DNA of 64,000 bases from positions 740,679-804,678 of the forward strand of contig OY811990.1 in NCBI GenBank assembly GCA_963681505.1, written 5' to 3'. How positions within the stretch are numbered: position 1 is the first letter of the stretch; the number at the start of each line of letters is the position of its first letter. The translations under genes and the position numbers were made by a program. Under the pieces are notes generated by a model. It saw only the letters and a program-made list of their open reading frames with translations, had not been told where the DNA came from and ran no database searches. This document shows positions 1 to 11,298 of this stretch, piece after piece. This DNA is from Eunapius fragilis (taxonomy: Eukaryota > Porifera > Demospongiae > Spongillida > Spongillidae).

Positions 1-144
1 GAATGAGCTGTGATAATCTGGTCATCTCTTTCATGAAACTAGCTTTCCGTGTGCTGGTTGAGATATTTTTGATTGTCTTCACTGCTACCTCAATAGGTGA
101 ACACTCTCCGACTAGAACAGCCTTGAATACCTCACCATAGCACC
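1..144 (-). CDS. Receptor tyrosine kinase-like exon: kinase domain N-lobe (partial)
   Basis: Read on the minus strand after a ttacag acceptor at 145-150, this exon codes for the start of a protein kinase domain: CYGEVFKAV (second half of the glycine loop), then EVAVKTIK with the ATP-binding lysine, then a helix-C segment FMKEMTRL with the expected glutamate. The preceding exon ends in GEG, so the phase-1 join gives GEGCYGEV, a complete glycine loop. The kinase domain continues beyond the left edge of the window. The style (VAVK, short phase-1 exons, a long juxtamembrane segment) fits a receptor tyrosine kinase, but the catalytic and activation loops that would separate Tyr from Ser/Thr kinases lie outside. 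No frame break is seen in this exon. Confidence 0.8.
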
Positions 145-194
145 CTGTAAATATTCATTGTTGTGAGACATGAGGAATGTATTTATAATCTAAC

Positions 195-290
195 CTTCAC
201 CAATCTTCTGCATTTCAGTTAGCGAAGATGGAGCAATATGAGCAACAATTTCTGTATTCACCATATTAGTAATATCAATCTCCTTTGTTT
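195..290 (-). CDS. RTK-like exon: juxtamembrane to glycine loop
   Basis: Bounded by acceptor cccattag (291-298) and donor gttag (190-194). It codes for KTKEIDITNMV...SLTEMQKIGEG. The last three residues start the kinase glycine loop completed in the next exon. The upstream exon leaves one base and this exon supplies two, so the join is in phase. The segment just before a kinase glycine loop is normally the juxtamembrane regulator in receptor kinases. Confidence 0.72.
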
Positions 291-543
291 CTAATGGGAT
301 TCACACATACACCGCATGTAACTGATAGTGTAGACATTAATTTAGACAATCAGATATTTGCTCTAGTTTTCACTAAAATGATTTTCTAACTCAGTTTCAA
401 AGCAATGTTGATGTAATTTACTGATATGTTATTCAACTTTTCTACTTTCTTTGTGTTGTTTTGATGCATGAGAAAAATTAGCAGGTTTCATGATTTCTCA
501 TAATTCACACATAATTAGTCCTAAATAGATATAGTGTACTTAC

Positions 544-596
544 TTGCTTTTGCCCATTCAGGCCTTGGGGCATATTCTGCTTCACTGTTAACAAGG
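544..596 (-). CDS. RTK-like exon: cytoplasmic juxtamembrane segment
   Basis: A 53 bp minus-strand exon with a strong acceptor (ttgtatttgcag) and a consensus donor (gtaagt). It reads LVNSEAEYAPRPEWAKA, phase-compatible with the exons on both sides. The EAEYAPRP tyrosine context resembles phosphotyrosine docking sites. Too short for any ORF scan. Confidence 0.6.
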
Positions 597-652
597 CTGC
601 AAATACAATTCATAAGGATAACCTAGAATTCCTGAAAGTAAACTATACATAC

Positions 653-695
653 TTTTTCTCTGTGGACTGCTGCATGATGTCCGTAAGCAGTGTCT
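653..695 (-). CDS. RTK-like exon: short cytoplasmic segment
   Basis: A 43 bp candidate exon, acceptor cattaag at 696-702 and donor gtatgtat at 645-652, reading TLLTDIMQQSTEKN once joined. It needs one base from upstream, which is what the exon ending at 7212 supplies. The phase fit supports it; the small size keeps confidence modest. If right, the intron 696-7211 is about 6.5 kb and is filled with repeats. Confidence 0.45.
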
Positions 696-790
696 CTTAA
701 TGTTAAAAGAAAAAGTTAACAAACATAATTTTTGGAACATCAACATGGGAGGAAAAGGTCATTTTTGCATGGACTGTTGAGAAGAATGAT

Positions 791-1080
791 ACAAGTAACT
801 AAAACCTATCTCTATGAGAAAGTTGGTGAGATATAGGATTTGAAAGCAATGGTGGTATAAAAAGTAGGAAACAAGGGTCTGTAATAGTAAGGGAAAAAGT
901 CATAGTCCTATATTTAGCCCGTTTGTAGCATATACTATGTTCATGTGCTTATTATAGGACTATGACATTTCCCTTTCTATTACAGACCCTTGTTCCATTG
1001 ATTTTTTACACCACAATTGCCTTCAAATCCTACATGTAAAGCTTACCAACTTTCTAATAGAGAATGTTTTAGTTACATGC
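791..1080. mobile_element. Foldback hairpin element, family H, copy 1 (oldest)
   Basis: A long inverted repeat starting ACAAGTAACTAAAACC and ending in its degenerate complement near 1080. The outer arms carry family marks (GAGAAAGTTGGTG, GGTGGTATAAAAAG, CTATATTTAGC at the apex). Arms mismatch at several positions, more than in the other copies, so this copy looks old. No coding sequence. It lies in the large intron of the kinase-like gene. Confidence 0.75.
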
Positions 1081-1467
1081 TTCATAGTTAATGAATATCG
1101 TTATTGGCTATCATATTGGGTTTAGAAGGTCGGTCACTAGGAAGGTCAGAAACAGCTCAGGTTGCATTGACTTGTCTCAACAGCCATAGGATACTAGTAA
1201 TGTCAAACAAAGGTGTTCAAGTGATTCTTAAGAAATAGCTACTCATGATCAGTTCTCTGCTTGAACCCATTCCTCAAGATCACCTCAACACCATTGGTAA
1301 ACGCTTACCACCGTCCTAAGACTGTTGTGTGAAGTTTGCACATATACAACTGCAGTTCTTGTACATGTACAAGTAAGCCAATTTTATCTGGTCAGCGTCT
1401 AATCAGTAATGATTACTAGTAATAATTTCATTGTAAAACGCACCCGCTTGAGTTGTTAATATCATTA
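1081..1467. other. Spacer, no gene seen
   Basis: AT-rich intronic sequence between the family-H hairpin and the 2.7 kb inverted-arm element. A short palindrome, CTTGTACATGTACAAG, lies at about 1358-1373. No exon-like ORF with splice sites was recognised. Confidence 0.5.
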
Positions 1468-4185
1468 CTAAAGTGGAAACCGTGATAGTTGAGTATAAAT
1501 TTTTTTTCCTACTCCTCAATGTTTGAAATCAGTTTTATCAATAACGACTTGAGCTATAAAAATTCTATAAATGGAGTTTCGTTGGCAAACTAGTTTTCCA
1601 AAAGAGTTTGAAATTGTAGCTTATCAAGTGACACCTTACTTTCTATTTTGGGGAATTTGTGTTCCTCTTCCTGAAAAAACATTTTTAGCTGCTTTCTCCC
1701 ATATTCGAAAACAGATCAGGCTAAACATTGCCATATAACTACCCCATATATAACTGCACTACTTGGTCGGGCCGAAAGTTGAATGTGCTAAACGGTTCGA
1801 CGACCGCGGCTGCAAATGTGTTGTTTTAGAGGGAAACGCATCTAGCTGATTGTCGCGTATTGCGTTGATTTTTGGCTACCGTACCTAAACAATGCATAGA
1901 AGACAAGTATCTGTATCTGAAACGCTAGTTTACCGAGAAGTTTCGTTTACACTGCCGCTAAAATGTTTGCCTCGAACGTTGGCCCTGAAAAGTTAGCCAT
2001 TTTCGGATGAATAACATTATAATTATTGACAGTATTGTGGTTATCGTGGTTATGATTGAGACCGAGCAAATTGAAAACGGTTCTTTGCAGAACCAAACGG
2101 AGAGTCCATTAGCACGCAGGCTGCCACGAAAAGCTGGTAGACAGGGACCACCACTTTGGGAAGGTTTGAAGCCAAGGAGCACTCCAAGAGGAAACCCTAA
2201 AGCGGCAGGTTTGCAGCGGCAATCGTTGTTTCGTGCCAGAAAGCTCGAGCTGGCGAGCAGAGCTCGAAGGACTGCTATCAGAAAGTGCAACCAAAGAACT
2301 TGCGTTAGCCGAGTACATGCAGACGTTGATGCTAGGACACTCGCATTGAGAATGTACTAGCTACACCAAGCTGAGCGAGGGGATTTCCCCAAGAAATGCA
2401 AAGAGAAGGTCAAAAAGATGCTTCTGATTTTAATGCAATCACCGTGAAAAGATGGGTTACTGTCTGGTGAGTAGTTGGAGTTACAATATGAATACATGCA
2501 TACATGTACATTTACAAGTATATAAAAACCTTCTCTAACGAGAAAGTTGGTGGGCATATAGGATTGACAATGGTGGTGTAAAAAGCACGGAAACAAGTGT
2601 GACAGAAATGTTACTGGAAAATTGAAATAGGCCTATATTTAGCCCATTTTCTCAGGCGTGCGCTGCCTAAATGTGACTGGGCTAAATATAGGCCTATTTC
2701 AATTTTCCAGTAACATTTCTGTCACACTTGTTTCCGTGCTTTTACACCACCATTGTCAATCCTATATGCCCACCAACTTTCTCGTTAGAGAAGGTTTTTA
2801 TATACTTGTTTCATAAGTTTTTTTTTCTCCGTGTCAACGAAGCTTCATAACTGTAATGTGATGAGGAACGATGTGCAATGGACAAATGTCTATACCTTAC
2901 GAACGCTTTGTGCATTGCCCCGACCACAAGTTACTATATAACTTTAATAAATACGTACTAGTATGTAAAAAATTTAGCCCACTCACGTCTCAACATATAG
3001 TGCACGGTCTGTTGTATGGGCTAATTTCAATTTTTCAGGATTATTAAATGCACAGCTCGCAGGTATTTAGTATACCCATACCGTATATGATACTTTTTCG
3101 TTGTAGCTTCTTTCTCAATTATGACCTTAAGGGGCACCGCGCCGGTAAATTCTGAAGCGTTTGGTATCATTGCCGTTCTTTAAAACCATTCCTAGCGTGA
3201 GTTATACTTGACGGAGAAGAAGAAGACGACGACGACGACGACCAACATTTTTTTTGGGAATGGGCACGAGAGGCAGGTTTTTTGTTTGTCTGGAAGCGCA
3301 TAGTTTAATGACATGAAACTAGCACGAAAACGTAGATCTTGGTGTTGTCGTTCGATAGCTGCAAAGTGATAAGCAATCCGTTTCTTCGTTGTCCCTCCCG
3401 ACGCGATTTAAAAATTTTAATGACATTCATCACTCCTCAATCAATCCTATATTGAACCTGCTGACGCAGGTTCAGATAAATGCGTATACACTTCAAACCT
3501 TCCCAAAGTGGTGGTCCCTGTCTGCCAGCTCTTCGTGGCAGCCTGCGTGCTAATGGACTCTCCGTTTGGTTCTGAAAAGAACCGTTTTCAACTTGTTCGA
3601 TCTCTATCATAACCACAATACTGTCAATAATTATAATGTTATTCATCCGAAAATGGCTAACTTTTCAGGGCCAACGTTCGAGGCAAACATTTTAGCGGCA
3701 GAGTAAACGAAACTTCTCGGTAAACTAGCGTTTCAGATACAGATACCTGTCTTCTATGCATTATTTAGGTACGGTAGCCAAAAATCAAAGCAATAAGCGA
3801 CAATCAGCCAGATGCGTCTCCCTCTAAAACAACACATTTGCAGCCGCGGTCGTCGAACCGTTTAGCGCATTCAAATTTCGGCCCGACCAAGTAGTGCAGT
3901 TATATATGGGGTAGTTATAAGGCAATGTTTAGCCTGATCTGTTTCCGAATAGGGAAGAAATCAGCTAAAAATGTTTTTTCAGGAAGAGGAACACAAATTC
4001 CCCAAAATAGAAAGTAAGGTGTCACTTGATAAGCTACAATTTCAAACTCTTTTGGAAAACTAGTTTGCCAACGAAACTGCATTATTAGAATTTTTATAGC
4101 TCAAGTCATTATTGATAAAACTGATTTCAAACATTGAGGAGTAGGAAAAAAATTTTATACTCAATTATCACGGTGTCCACTTTAG
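1468..4185. mobile_element. 2.7 kb element with ~700 bp inverted arms
   Basis: The arms 1468-2173 and 3487-4185 are reverse complements of each other along nearly their whole length, starting CTAAAGTGGA..CCGTGATA and reading in to the AAGGTTTGAAG junction. The arms differ by scattered substitutions and one 9-base in-frame gap. A short ORF starting MNNIIIIDSIVV is open on both arms (2007-2360 plus; 3437-3646 minus). The central loop, 2174-3486, holds about 340 bp of unique sequence followed by a family-H/GAC element. No transposase was recognised and no clear target duplication is visible, so the superfamily is unassigned. It could be a foldback (snap-back) DNA element. Confidence 0.7.
2514..3474 (+). 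mobile_element. Family H composite element, copy 2 (hairpin + GAC module + end stem-loop)
   Basis: The hairpin 2514-2819 has almost perfectly paired arms. It is followed by a GAC-rich module, with a (GAC)n tract at about 3214-3241 preceded by TTTAAAACCATTCC, and by a small stem-loop at 3453-3474 (9 bp stem TGAACCTGC, loop TGAC). The same order (hairpin, GAC module, end stem-loop) recurs at 33.6-34.7, 40.3-41.2 and, reversed, 43.4-44.3 kb, so this is a unit rather than chance neighbours. No protein is encoded. Confidence 0.65.
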
Positions 4186-4334
4186 CCCTATCTCTTACTG
4201 ATTTGGGTTGGTCAGGGCCCGTGGTAAGGTTTGTATACGTATAGGAAATGTTTTCAGGATGCAAGGCCCAGGCACGTTTTGAAACCTCTAGAGGTATGAA
4301 CTTAATGTAACTGAACAAGCATGTACAGCAGGAA

Positions 4335-4905
4335 TTACATGTATAGTGTCCACTCCACAGCTGTCTACAGTAGTGTCCACTCCACAGCTGTCTTTACTGT
4401 GTCCACTCCACAGCTGTGTTCAGTCACAGCTGTCTACAGTATTGTCCGCTTCACAGCTGTGTATGTAGTAGGGTCACTCCACAGCTATCTACAGTACTGT
4501 CCACTCCACAGCTGTCTACAGTACTGTCCACTCCACAGCTGTCTACAGTAGCGTCCACTCCACAGTTGTCTACAGTACTGTCCACTCCACAGCTGTCTTC
4601 AGTACTGTCCACTCCCCAGCTGTCTACGGTAGTGTCCACTCCATGGCTGTCTATAGTAGTATCCACTCTACAGCTGTCTACAGACTACAGTAGTGTCCAC
4701 TCTACAGCTGTCTACAGTAGTGTCCACTCCACAGCTATCTACAGTAGACAGTTGTCTACAGTCGTGTCTATTCCACAGTTGTCTACAGTAGTGTCCACTC
4801 CACAGCTGTCTACAGATTACAGTAGTGTCCACTCCACAGCTATCTACAGTAGCATACACTCCACAGCTGTCTATAGTAGTGTCCACTGCATGGCTGTCTA
4901 GAGTA
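4335..4905. repeat. Minisatellite, 27 bp unit
   Basis: About twenty imperfect head-to-tail copies of TGTCCACTCCACAGCTG followed by TCTACAGTAG. The 27 bp period is a multiple of three, so several frames stay open on both strands for up to ~160 codons; these are not taken as genes. Some units carry shortened or fused spacers (for example near 4740 and 4820). Confidence 0.95.
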
Positions 4906-6190
4906 GTGGGGTACAGATTGCATACAAGCAGTTAAATGGAACAAATGCTTGTGTATACAGGTGAAGATATGTATGTGCATGTGAAAGTGTGTGTGTTTGT
5001 ACAAGAATACGCCATACAATGGTGTACTAGAAAAATGCAAGTGTGTGCAAAAGTACACATGGACATGTAAGCCAGGATGAGTGCCTATGTGTGAGTTAAA
5101 AATACATGACGAAGGCTAAGGCAAATAGTAAAGCGTATTATACACTAACTTATCCCACTGACTACAGAAGGGTGATGCGCCATACACACACTAACTTGTG
5201 GATGGTGCCATCTGATTGCCCTTGTCTCAGCATCTATCTGGTTTTCTTGGCCTACTTGCAAAGCTATATCTTTGTAACGGGTAATGTAAAAAAAAAACGA
5301 ACAGGACAAATCGATAGGCACAGGATCCTTCTACCAATTTTGCAATGAATTGAGATTTCCTGACGAAAGATATGGGGGGTTTGAACCCCAAGGGGTATCG
5401 GACGCTGCAACACTGGCACCATGCCGACACAATACCCCAAAATCAATTTTACGGAATAGACATGGTGTAGTATGCAGTGGTGAAAATAGGAAGTCAATAG
5501 CGTTTACCGTTCCGAAGGTATAGCGATTCAAACGTGAGTCATTTTAACAGAGCGTCTACGTAGTTTCAGTCCCAAAAGTTTGGGCGCTTGTAGGCAGTTG
5601 TAGCGTGTCATAAAATAGGGAAGAATAGATATAAGCATCCTGTAGTTGATATGTATTAGATAAATCTCATAAGCTAAGAAAAAATGTTTTGCAATTCCAT
5701 TGGAAGATACGAAGAGCAATCCATTGTCAGAGACGAGTGGTTCAGGGGTCTGACGCAATTCGGGTTTAGCGCGAACTATATGAAAGTGAAATCGTTTAAA
5801 CCCTTTGGTCAGTAATAAAAGCCCACTTGCCTATCACCAATGATGAACTTGTTGTCAAACGGAATAATATGCCTATAAAAACCTTTTATTTAGGTCGCAA
5901 ACTACGGATGCCGACCGCTTAACTTCGGCAGCCTACTTCTTAGTAGCAATACAATTGTAAGGCATCCTAAACATGGGAACCAACTCTGCACTCAACCAGG
6001 TCTGTTCCAACGGTCTCAGAGTCTTATTAATCGCTTCTCCTGATTTATTGTTTTTGACAACGCGCCCAAAATAATTGCCCTTTTGGGCCTGAAATTACGG
6101 AGACGCTCTGTTAATAACTTTTATAAAATATAGCGAAGGCTCATTTTCGCGTGAACTGACCTATATACAATATTATTTATATTAGATAAT
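4906..6190. other. Spacer with a possible tRNA-derived SINE relic
   Basis: No supported gene. On the minus strand around 5360-5430 there is a tRNA-like pair of boxes: TGGTGCCAGTG (A-box-like), then GGGGTTCAAACCCC (B-box-like) about 30 bases later, as in the head of a tRNA-derived SINE. No tail or flanking duplication was identified. The rest is AT-rich single-copy-looking DNA inside the large kinase-gene intron. Confidence 0.35.
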
Positions 6191-6203
6191 ATTTGCAATA
6201 TTT

Positions 6204-7109
6204 TAATATTATAAAACATGCAGTAGAAGCATTCAACTCCCTTGTTCCAACTTCTGATGCAGTCTGTGTAGAGGATGTGTTGACATCACCCTTATACCAA
6301 AAGATGCTATTCACAATAGTGGACAACCACCTTTTCAATCTGCTCCTAGGGAACTCCTCCCCCGCAGATAGAGCTCACCTGCTTTCAGTTTCCTCCCCAC
6401 ATGCTGCCTCATGGATCTCAGTTATTCCTTCTGAGGGGCTTGGCCTCCATCTGGAGCTGTCTGAATTTCAGGTAGCCATCAAGTGGTGGCTGGGCCTTGA
6501 CACCTCTGGTGGTGCTATGTGTGCTCTGTGTCCAGGGAGTGTGCTCGATCCCCTAGGCCATCACGCTCTCACCTTCAAGCGAGGTGGTGATATTGTCTCT
6601 CGTCACAATAAACTCCGAGACACCCTAGCGGAGGCCTGTCGCAGGGCCCACTTGAGTGTTAGGAGGCAGGATGCAACCTCACCCTTGACCATAGCCACTC
6701 CGACCCAGCTGACATCTTGGTACCCAACTGGTCTGTGGGCAAGCCAGCGGCCTTTGACCTATCTGTGACATCACCGCTCAATTTAAACGTTTTGTTGGAA
6801 GCAGGACTCACAGCTGGTGCAGCCGCCAGAGCTACAGAGCTGAGAAAGCATGAGGCAAATGATGGGAAGTGCAGGGAGCTTGGGTGGGTCTGTGTCCCCA
6901 TGGTCGTTGAAGCTTATGGGGCTTGGAGTACTGAAGCCATGGAGTCATTGTCTGTCTGGCCTCTTGCCTAGCAACCAGTTCGAACAAGGCAAAGGCAGCT
7001 GTCCTCAATAGCCTGTATGGCAGGCTAAATCTTAATCTTGTTAAAGCAAATGCCACTGCAATGCTGTCTATGCTTTGCCTTGGACATGTACACTGTTTAG
7101 ATTAGGTAG
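6204..7109 (+). pseudogene. LINE-like reverse transcriptase, C-terminal remnant (copy A)
   Basis: Open to about 6660 and then shifted in frame, it codes for the C-terminal part of a non-LTR-type polyprotein: DRAHLLSVSSPHAASW, EFQVAIKWWLGLD, then CALCPG..LDPLGHHALT..RGGD..SRHNKLRD, a Cys-His cluster. The shifted continuation reads VPNWSVGKPAAFDLSV and ELRKHEANDGKCRELGW. The same order of motifs recurs at 13.2-14.2 and 54.6-55.7 kb. The polymerase domain is absent here, so this is a 5'-truncated and decayed copy, as LINE insertions usually are. I recognise the type from invertebrate genomes but cannot name the clade. Confidence 0.75.
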
Positions 7110-7211
7110 TTTCTTATTTTATTATGATATGTCATGTTATAATTTCACTATAATTATATATATGTATAGGCTGTTGCTTCTGCAATTATCACAATAATAC
7201 ATTATTCTTAC

Positions 7212-7448
7212 CTAAATTGACATAGTTATGTGCGTTGTTATTTCCTTCATATTGTTGGAGAATTGAAAGCATTTCTGTCAACTCAGAGACCTGTGTATCT
7301 GTGAAAGTCATGTCAATTTTTTCTGCCAAGTTGGCGGTGTCCGTCACGTTGGTATCAGGTAAACTACATATAGGTCTGCCAGACACACTTGATTGAGGAG
7401 TGTTTGGTGGGCATTCAAGTACTTCATCATAGACTGCCTCTTTTTTAC
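7212..7448 (-). CDS. RTK-like gene, cytoplasmic tail exon with tyrosine motifs
   Basis: A 237 bp (79-codon) minus-strand exon: acceptor tttaaacag at 7449-7457, donor gtaaga at 7206-7211, phase 1 at both ends. It reads KKEAVYDEVLECPP..., then DTANLAEKIDMTFTDTQVSE and ends NAHNYVNL. The acidic, Ser/Thr-rich composition with YDEV and NYVNL suggests a cytoplasmic tail with possible phosphotyrosine docking sites. Its phase-1 ends join in frame both to the exon at 7947-8097 and to the short exon at 653-695. Membership in the kinase-like gene rests on strand, phase and character only, because the intervening 6.5 kb is repeat-filled. Confidence 0.62.
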
Positions 7449-7946
7449 CTGTTTAAATAATGACAAGCAAGTTGTTTATATATTTCATTATCATGAGGCA
7501 TTAGAGCTGCTAGCTGAATAACATAATATTTTGAATAGACATTTATGGATTCCTAATAGTAAGTGGATTTCCCATCAAAGCTCTTGAACAGTTTTTATTA
7601 TTGTCTCTCTTGTCTCTAACAATTTAAAACACATGATTATGGCTTAATTACATTTCTGGATGCAAATTTAAAAACATAAATTATTGATGCTTTTGTACTG
7701 CCTAAGAAAAGAGGCAAATATATCAACCAGTACAATTAATTGATATTAATAATTTCTGCTCAGCCACAAGCAGCTATTCTTTTTATAATGGAAGGCATAA
7801 AAGAATGTCATTATGCACCAATGTTATTAAAAATCCAACAGAATTGAAATGAATAAACATTACAAACCCAAACTACGGAATGCTATATAGACTGCTTAAT
7901 GGAGTTGCATTGGTAAAATGGAGAAACATCTTAAGTTATTGCAAAC

Positions 7947-8097
7947 CTGCAACAAAACTGATTGGTTCATATGAATCACAGCTGCTGTGAAATTCATCCA
8001 GACTGTTGTCACGTGGTATAGGCAAAGGTGGTCGTGAATTATCCGTGTTAGACTCAAAAATTGACCGCAGGCATTCTGTCCAGATAAGATGATCGCT
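7947..8097 (-). CDS. RTK-like gene, upstream cytoplasmic exon
   Basis: A 151 bp minus-strand exon between acceptor tttatttag (8098-8106) and donor gtttgc (7941-7946). It reads SDHLIWTECLRSIFESNTDN, then RPPLPIPRDNSLDEF...SYEPISFVA. The proline-rich PPLPIP and the SYEPI tyrosine look like intracellular signalling tail. It ends in phase 1, matching the next exon at 7448. No membrane span was found upstream within the readable exons. Confidence 0.55.
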
Positions 8098-8959
8098 CTA
8101 AATAAACAATGGGCATTTAATTTTTATATCCCACAATAATGCTTACGTTAATGCATTTTCATACTAACTTGGCTGCATATATAATAATGCTATAGAATGT
8201 TACAAACCATCTTTCTAATGGTTACCAATGTGCATTTTATTTTTATTGTTTACAATTTCAGTGCATGGCAGATACTAATTATATTTCACGATAAGTAATA
8301 TTATCCCTAATAATCTGATAAACGAATGGCGCGTCGAGCGTTTGGGGTCTACGGACTACGGATTACATCGTATAAGGCATTCATAGACATGTCTAACCGC
8401 AGCCAGCTCAGCCCACAAAGTTTGCAAACGCAAGGTGAGTGTCCGTCACTTTGCTGTCGTTGAAATGGCGTTAATACTACTCGGTGCAAGTTCTGTTAAA
8501 GCAGGGCGTCCGTGTGTCAATGGCCTACCCTCGCATGTTGTCACAGTATGTAATAGCTGCATCAACACCATGCAGCACAATCATTATCTTTGCCGGTTCC
8601 CACTGCCAGTTTCACCTTTAACATCTTCGCAGCAGCTGTCTTCCTCACAGTGCACTACCCAGCAGCTGCCCCAATCACATTCACCTCCCCACAAGGAGTT
8701 GCCACCGAGGCCCCCCACTCTATCGTCGCCATTAATTCAATTTCGCACGTACATGCGGTAACTCCTGCCTCTATATACAATGTAGAAGTCATCCATCCAG
8801 GCGGTAGAAAGCAGTGTACCGCCCAGGGATGTCAAGAAATCGCGTTGCATCCTTTATGTGGCGCATCCGTATGGGTAGACACGCAAAGGGCGCCTTCCTG
8901 GAAAAGTCCCAGAAGTTTGACTAAAAGAGCAAGGTCTTTCCATTTGCGACCGTTGCTCC
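8098..8959. other. Spacer with a possible plus-strand first exon
   Basis: No firm gene. At 8389-8434 (plus) an ATG reads MSNRSQLSPQSLQTQ and stops at a consensus donor, gtgagt; no partner exon was found, so it is only a candidate. ORFs at 8435-8976 show no recognisable domain and may be the decayed 5' part of the LINE-like element that follows. Confidence 0.25.
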
Positions 8960-10320
8960 AAGTTTGTTGCTATTAATAAAGCGCCCACACACCATCTAAA
9001 GTGCTTATTTCAGTTACATTGCCCATCAATCATTCTTCAGGCATACCATCTGCTGGCCTGCCTTCTTTGGATGACATTTATAACCTCAAGTGTTCTACCA
9101 TTCGCTTTGGCTAGGCCAGCTTTTGCACGTGTCCTTTCAGCTGCTCTGAAAGCGGTTGCCTCCAATAACTCCGTTGCATGACTCTTGGATGAAGCTTTTA
9201 TGCTGTCCAAGTGTGTTCTGCCTTCCCAATGTGTCATGGTCGTCATACTAAGCCGGTTTCCATAGATCTCCTTTGTGATCTCTGGTCGCAGGGTCCCTTT
9301 GTGAGCTGTGGCTTAAAGCAGAAGCTTGAGTTTCAGGGTATAAAAAAAATCCCACCATCCAAATGACAATTCCCTCTCCAAGAAACGTGTGGCAACCTCC
9401 GTACAGCCTGCCATGCAGGTCTTGACTTCCCGAGGTATTGAAAGTACACACTAATGAAACATGGAGACTACTTCTCTCCAAATACCCAGTGAGTGACTGT
9501 CCTATTGCTCTACTTCCTGCCTGATGTCAATAGATCCATTAAAATTCCAACTGATCTTATCATCATGGCAATATTACGGTCCTTCCCTATAAGCTCACGC
9601 AGCTCGTTCCTCAGGTCTCAGCATATAGCACCTTATGGATGCTGCGGAAGTTGAACTGCAAACACCCATTCTCCATTTCCTGGGGGCTGTCATCAACATA
9701 CTTGATTCTGGGAAGGCTCGCTCAGTATTGTCAGCAGGAGGAAATTTAACTGCTCTTAATACGTCAAAATCAGATGGCCCCTTTGACAATCACCCAATTG
9801 CAATCGGGAGGCTTTGCATAATCTCACCAGAAAATGTCTTTATGCCATATGGTTAAAGTAAAGGCTACTGAATTTTTTCATCCTTTTCAGAGCAGAGATG
9901 ATAGCACATGACCTGAGGACATGTATTGTGGATTACTAGGGTGAGGATGACTTTGCTGTGCTAAAGATTGATATCAAGAATGCTTTTAATGTGGTATCCC
10001 GGCAGTCACTCCGTTTTGAGCATGAAAACCATTTTCCAGAGCTGCCACCTTAGGCAAGCTGGTGCTACAGCCGACGAACAACCCTTTTTGTGGCGTCCCT
10101 TAGGGTATCTGAGATCTAAGTCGGGATTCAGCAAGGTCTTGGTCAGATCCCTCTATTCCCCTGTTCTTTTCCCTTGTGCATTTCAGCAATTACCAAGGAT
10201 ATCTCTTGTCTCTTCTATCCCATGCTTTAAATGCTATCTGGATGACAGTGCACTTGCCGGTCCGAGGTCATCGTTTTGCAGAGTCCTGACTTATATTCAA
10301 GAGCTGCCCCACCCCCCTCA
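8960..10320 (+). pseudogene. LINE-like reverse transcriptase remnant (copy B, polymerase half)
   Basis: Broken by many stops and shifts, but reverse transcriptase landmarks are in order on the plus strand: FALARPAFARVLSAALK and LLDEAFMLSKCVLPSQ near 9100-9220; KIDIKNAFNVVSRQSLRFEH near 9965-10025 (motif A-like); VGIQQGLGQIPLF near 10120-10160 (the usual QQGDPLGP region); CYLDDSALAG near 10225-10262, where the catalytic YxDD box reads YLDD. The upstream 4 kb of copy A lacks this half. The matching C-terminal half lies 2.9 kb downstream at 13.2-14.2 kb, so the two may be one insertion split by the nested elements between them. Confidence 0.6.
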
Positions 10321-11298
10321 CACACCTCCTTGGGCCTTTTCACTAACATCTCTATGTGTGCGGTATTCACATAGCAATTCAGACATCTGATTGCGTATGA
10401 CTACGTATCACGTATTTTATGAGACCAACGGGGAGTTCTCGTAACGAATGTTTACGCCTTTTTACATTTTTTGCAGCCCTCAGGAGGGGCACGTTTTACA
10501 CGCGTACGTTTGCTGCTGGTAGCCATTCATTCTACGACGTATTGGTAAGTGGCACACTTCGCTCATGTTGCGCTGCGTACTGATAAATATTGCGCTCGAC
10601 ATAGGTAAGTGTTTTCTAGTAAGGCTCTGAAACAAGTCAAACGAGGTATGAAACCAACACGATGAGGTTTTTTGTTTTACCCCGCTTGTCATTTGCCTTG
10701 CAGGTCAATCGGTTGCCTACAGTTGTGTCACCCCAGTTGAGGAAAACTGCATTGATCCGTGAAGGTTAGCGGCTTCTTCACAGGCAGATTTTTACAGTGC
10801 CCCTCTGGGGTGGATTGCTTTTTCTTTCACACCTAGCGTCTCTTAGCAGGTTGAATAGAAGAATGTCGATAAAGAGGAGGTTTGTATAAAAGGTAGTGCT
10901 GTTGGGGAATTTTAAATTTTAACCCTGTATCGACCCTAATAGGTGACGATTCAGCTAGGCGTGCCAAGCGATCCCTATGTATACAAAAGTTAAGGCCTCT
11001 TTAGCTGAGTGCATGCAGGAAGAACATCATGAAGGAGTATTCATTATACCAGGTAGAGCAGATCGTTCAGCATGCGTGTGTTTTATTAGTGCTCTATTTG
11101 GCTAGGCATATGTAGCCTGGGTGGAAGAGGCTTCTGCCATGATCTCTTCAATTGGCTCTACTTGTTTTCTATATTCCCCTCTGGAGATGCATATGTAAAA
11201 GGTTATTAATTGTTATTTGAAAGAAATTGCTCGGTAATTTATTAATGCTTGTTACTACTGGGAACGAGTCATTATCGTGAGGACGGGGATGAAATCAC
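10321..11298. other. Spacer, no gene seen
   Basis: Several possible splice donors (gtaagtgg near 10545, gtaagtgt near 10606) but no exon I can support. It may hold flanking DNA of the elements that split LINE copy B. Confidence 0.4.

Noticed and set aside
4321-4901. Long ORFs (up to 161 codons) on both strands
   Set aside because: They are read-through of a 27 bp tandem repeat whose period is a multiple of three; no splice sites or domain.
5528-5758. Minus-strand LVSDNGLLFVSS as an integrase core relic
   Set aside because: Only a dozen residues resemble the motif and no neighbouring integrase or polymerase sequence was found.
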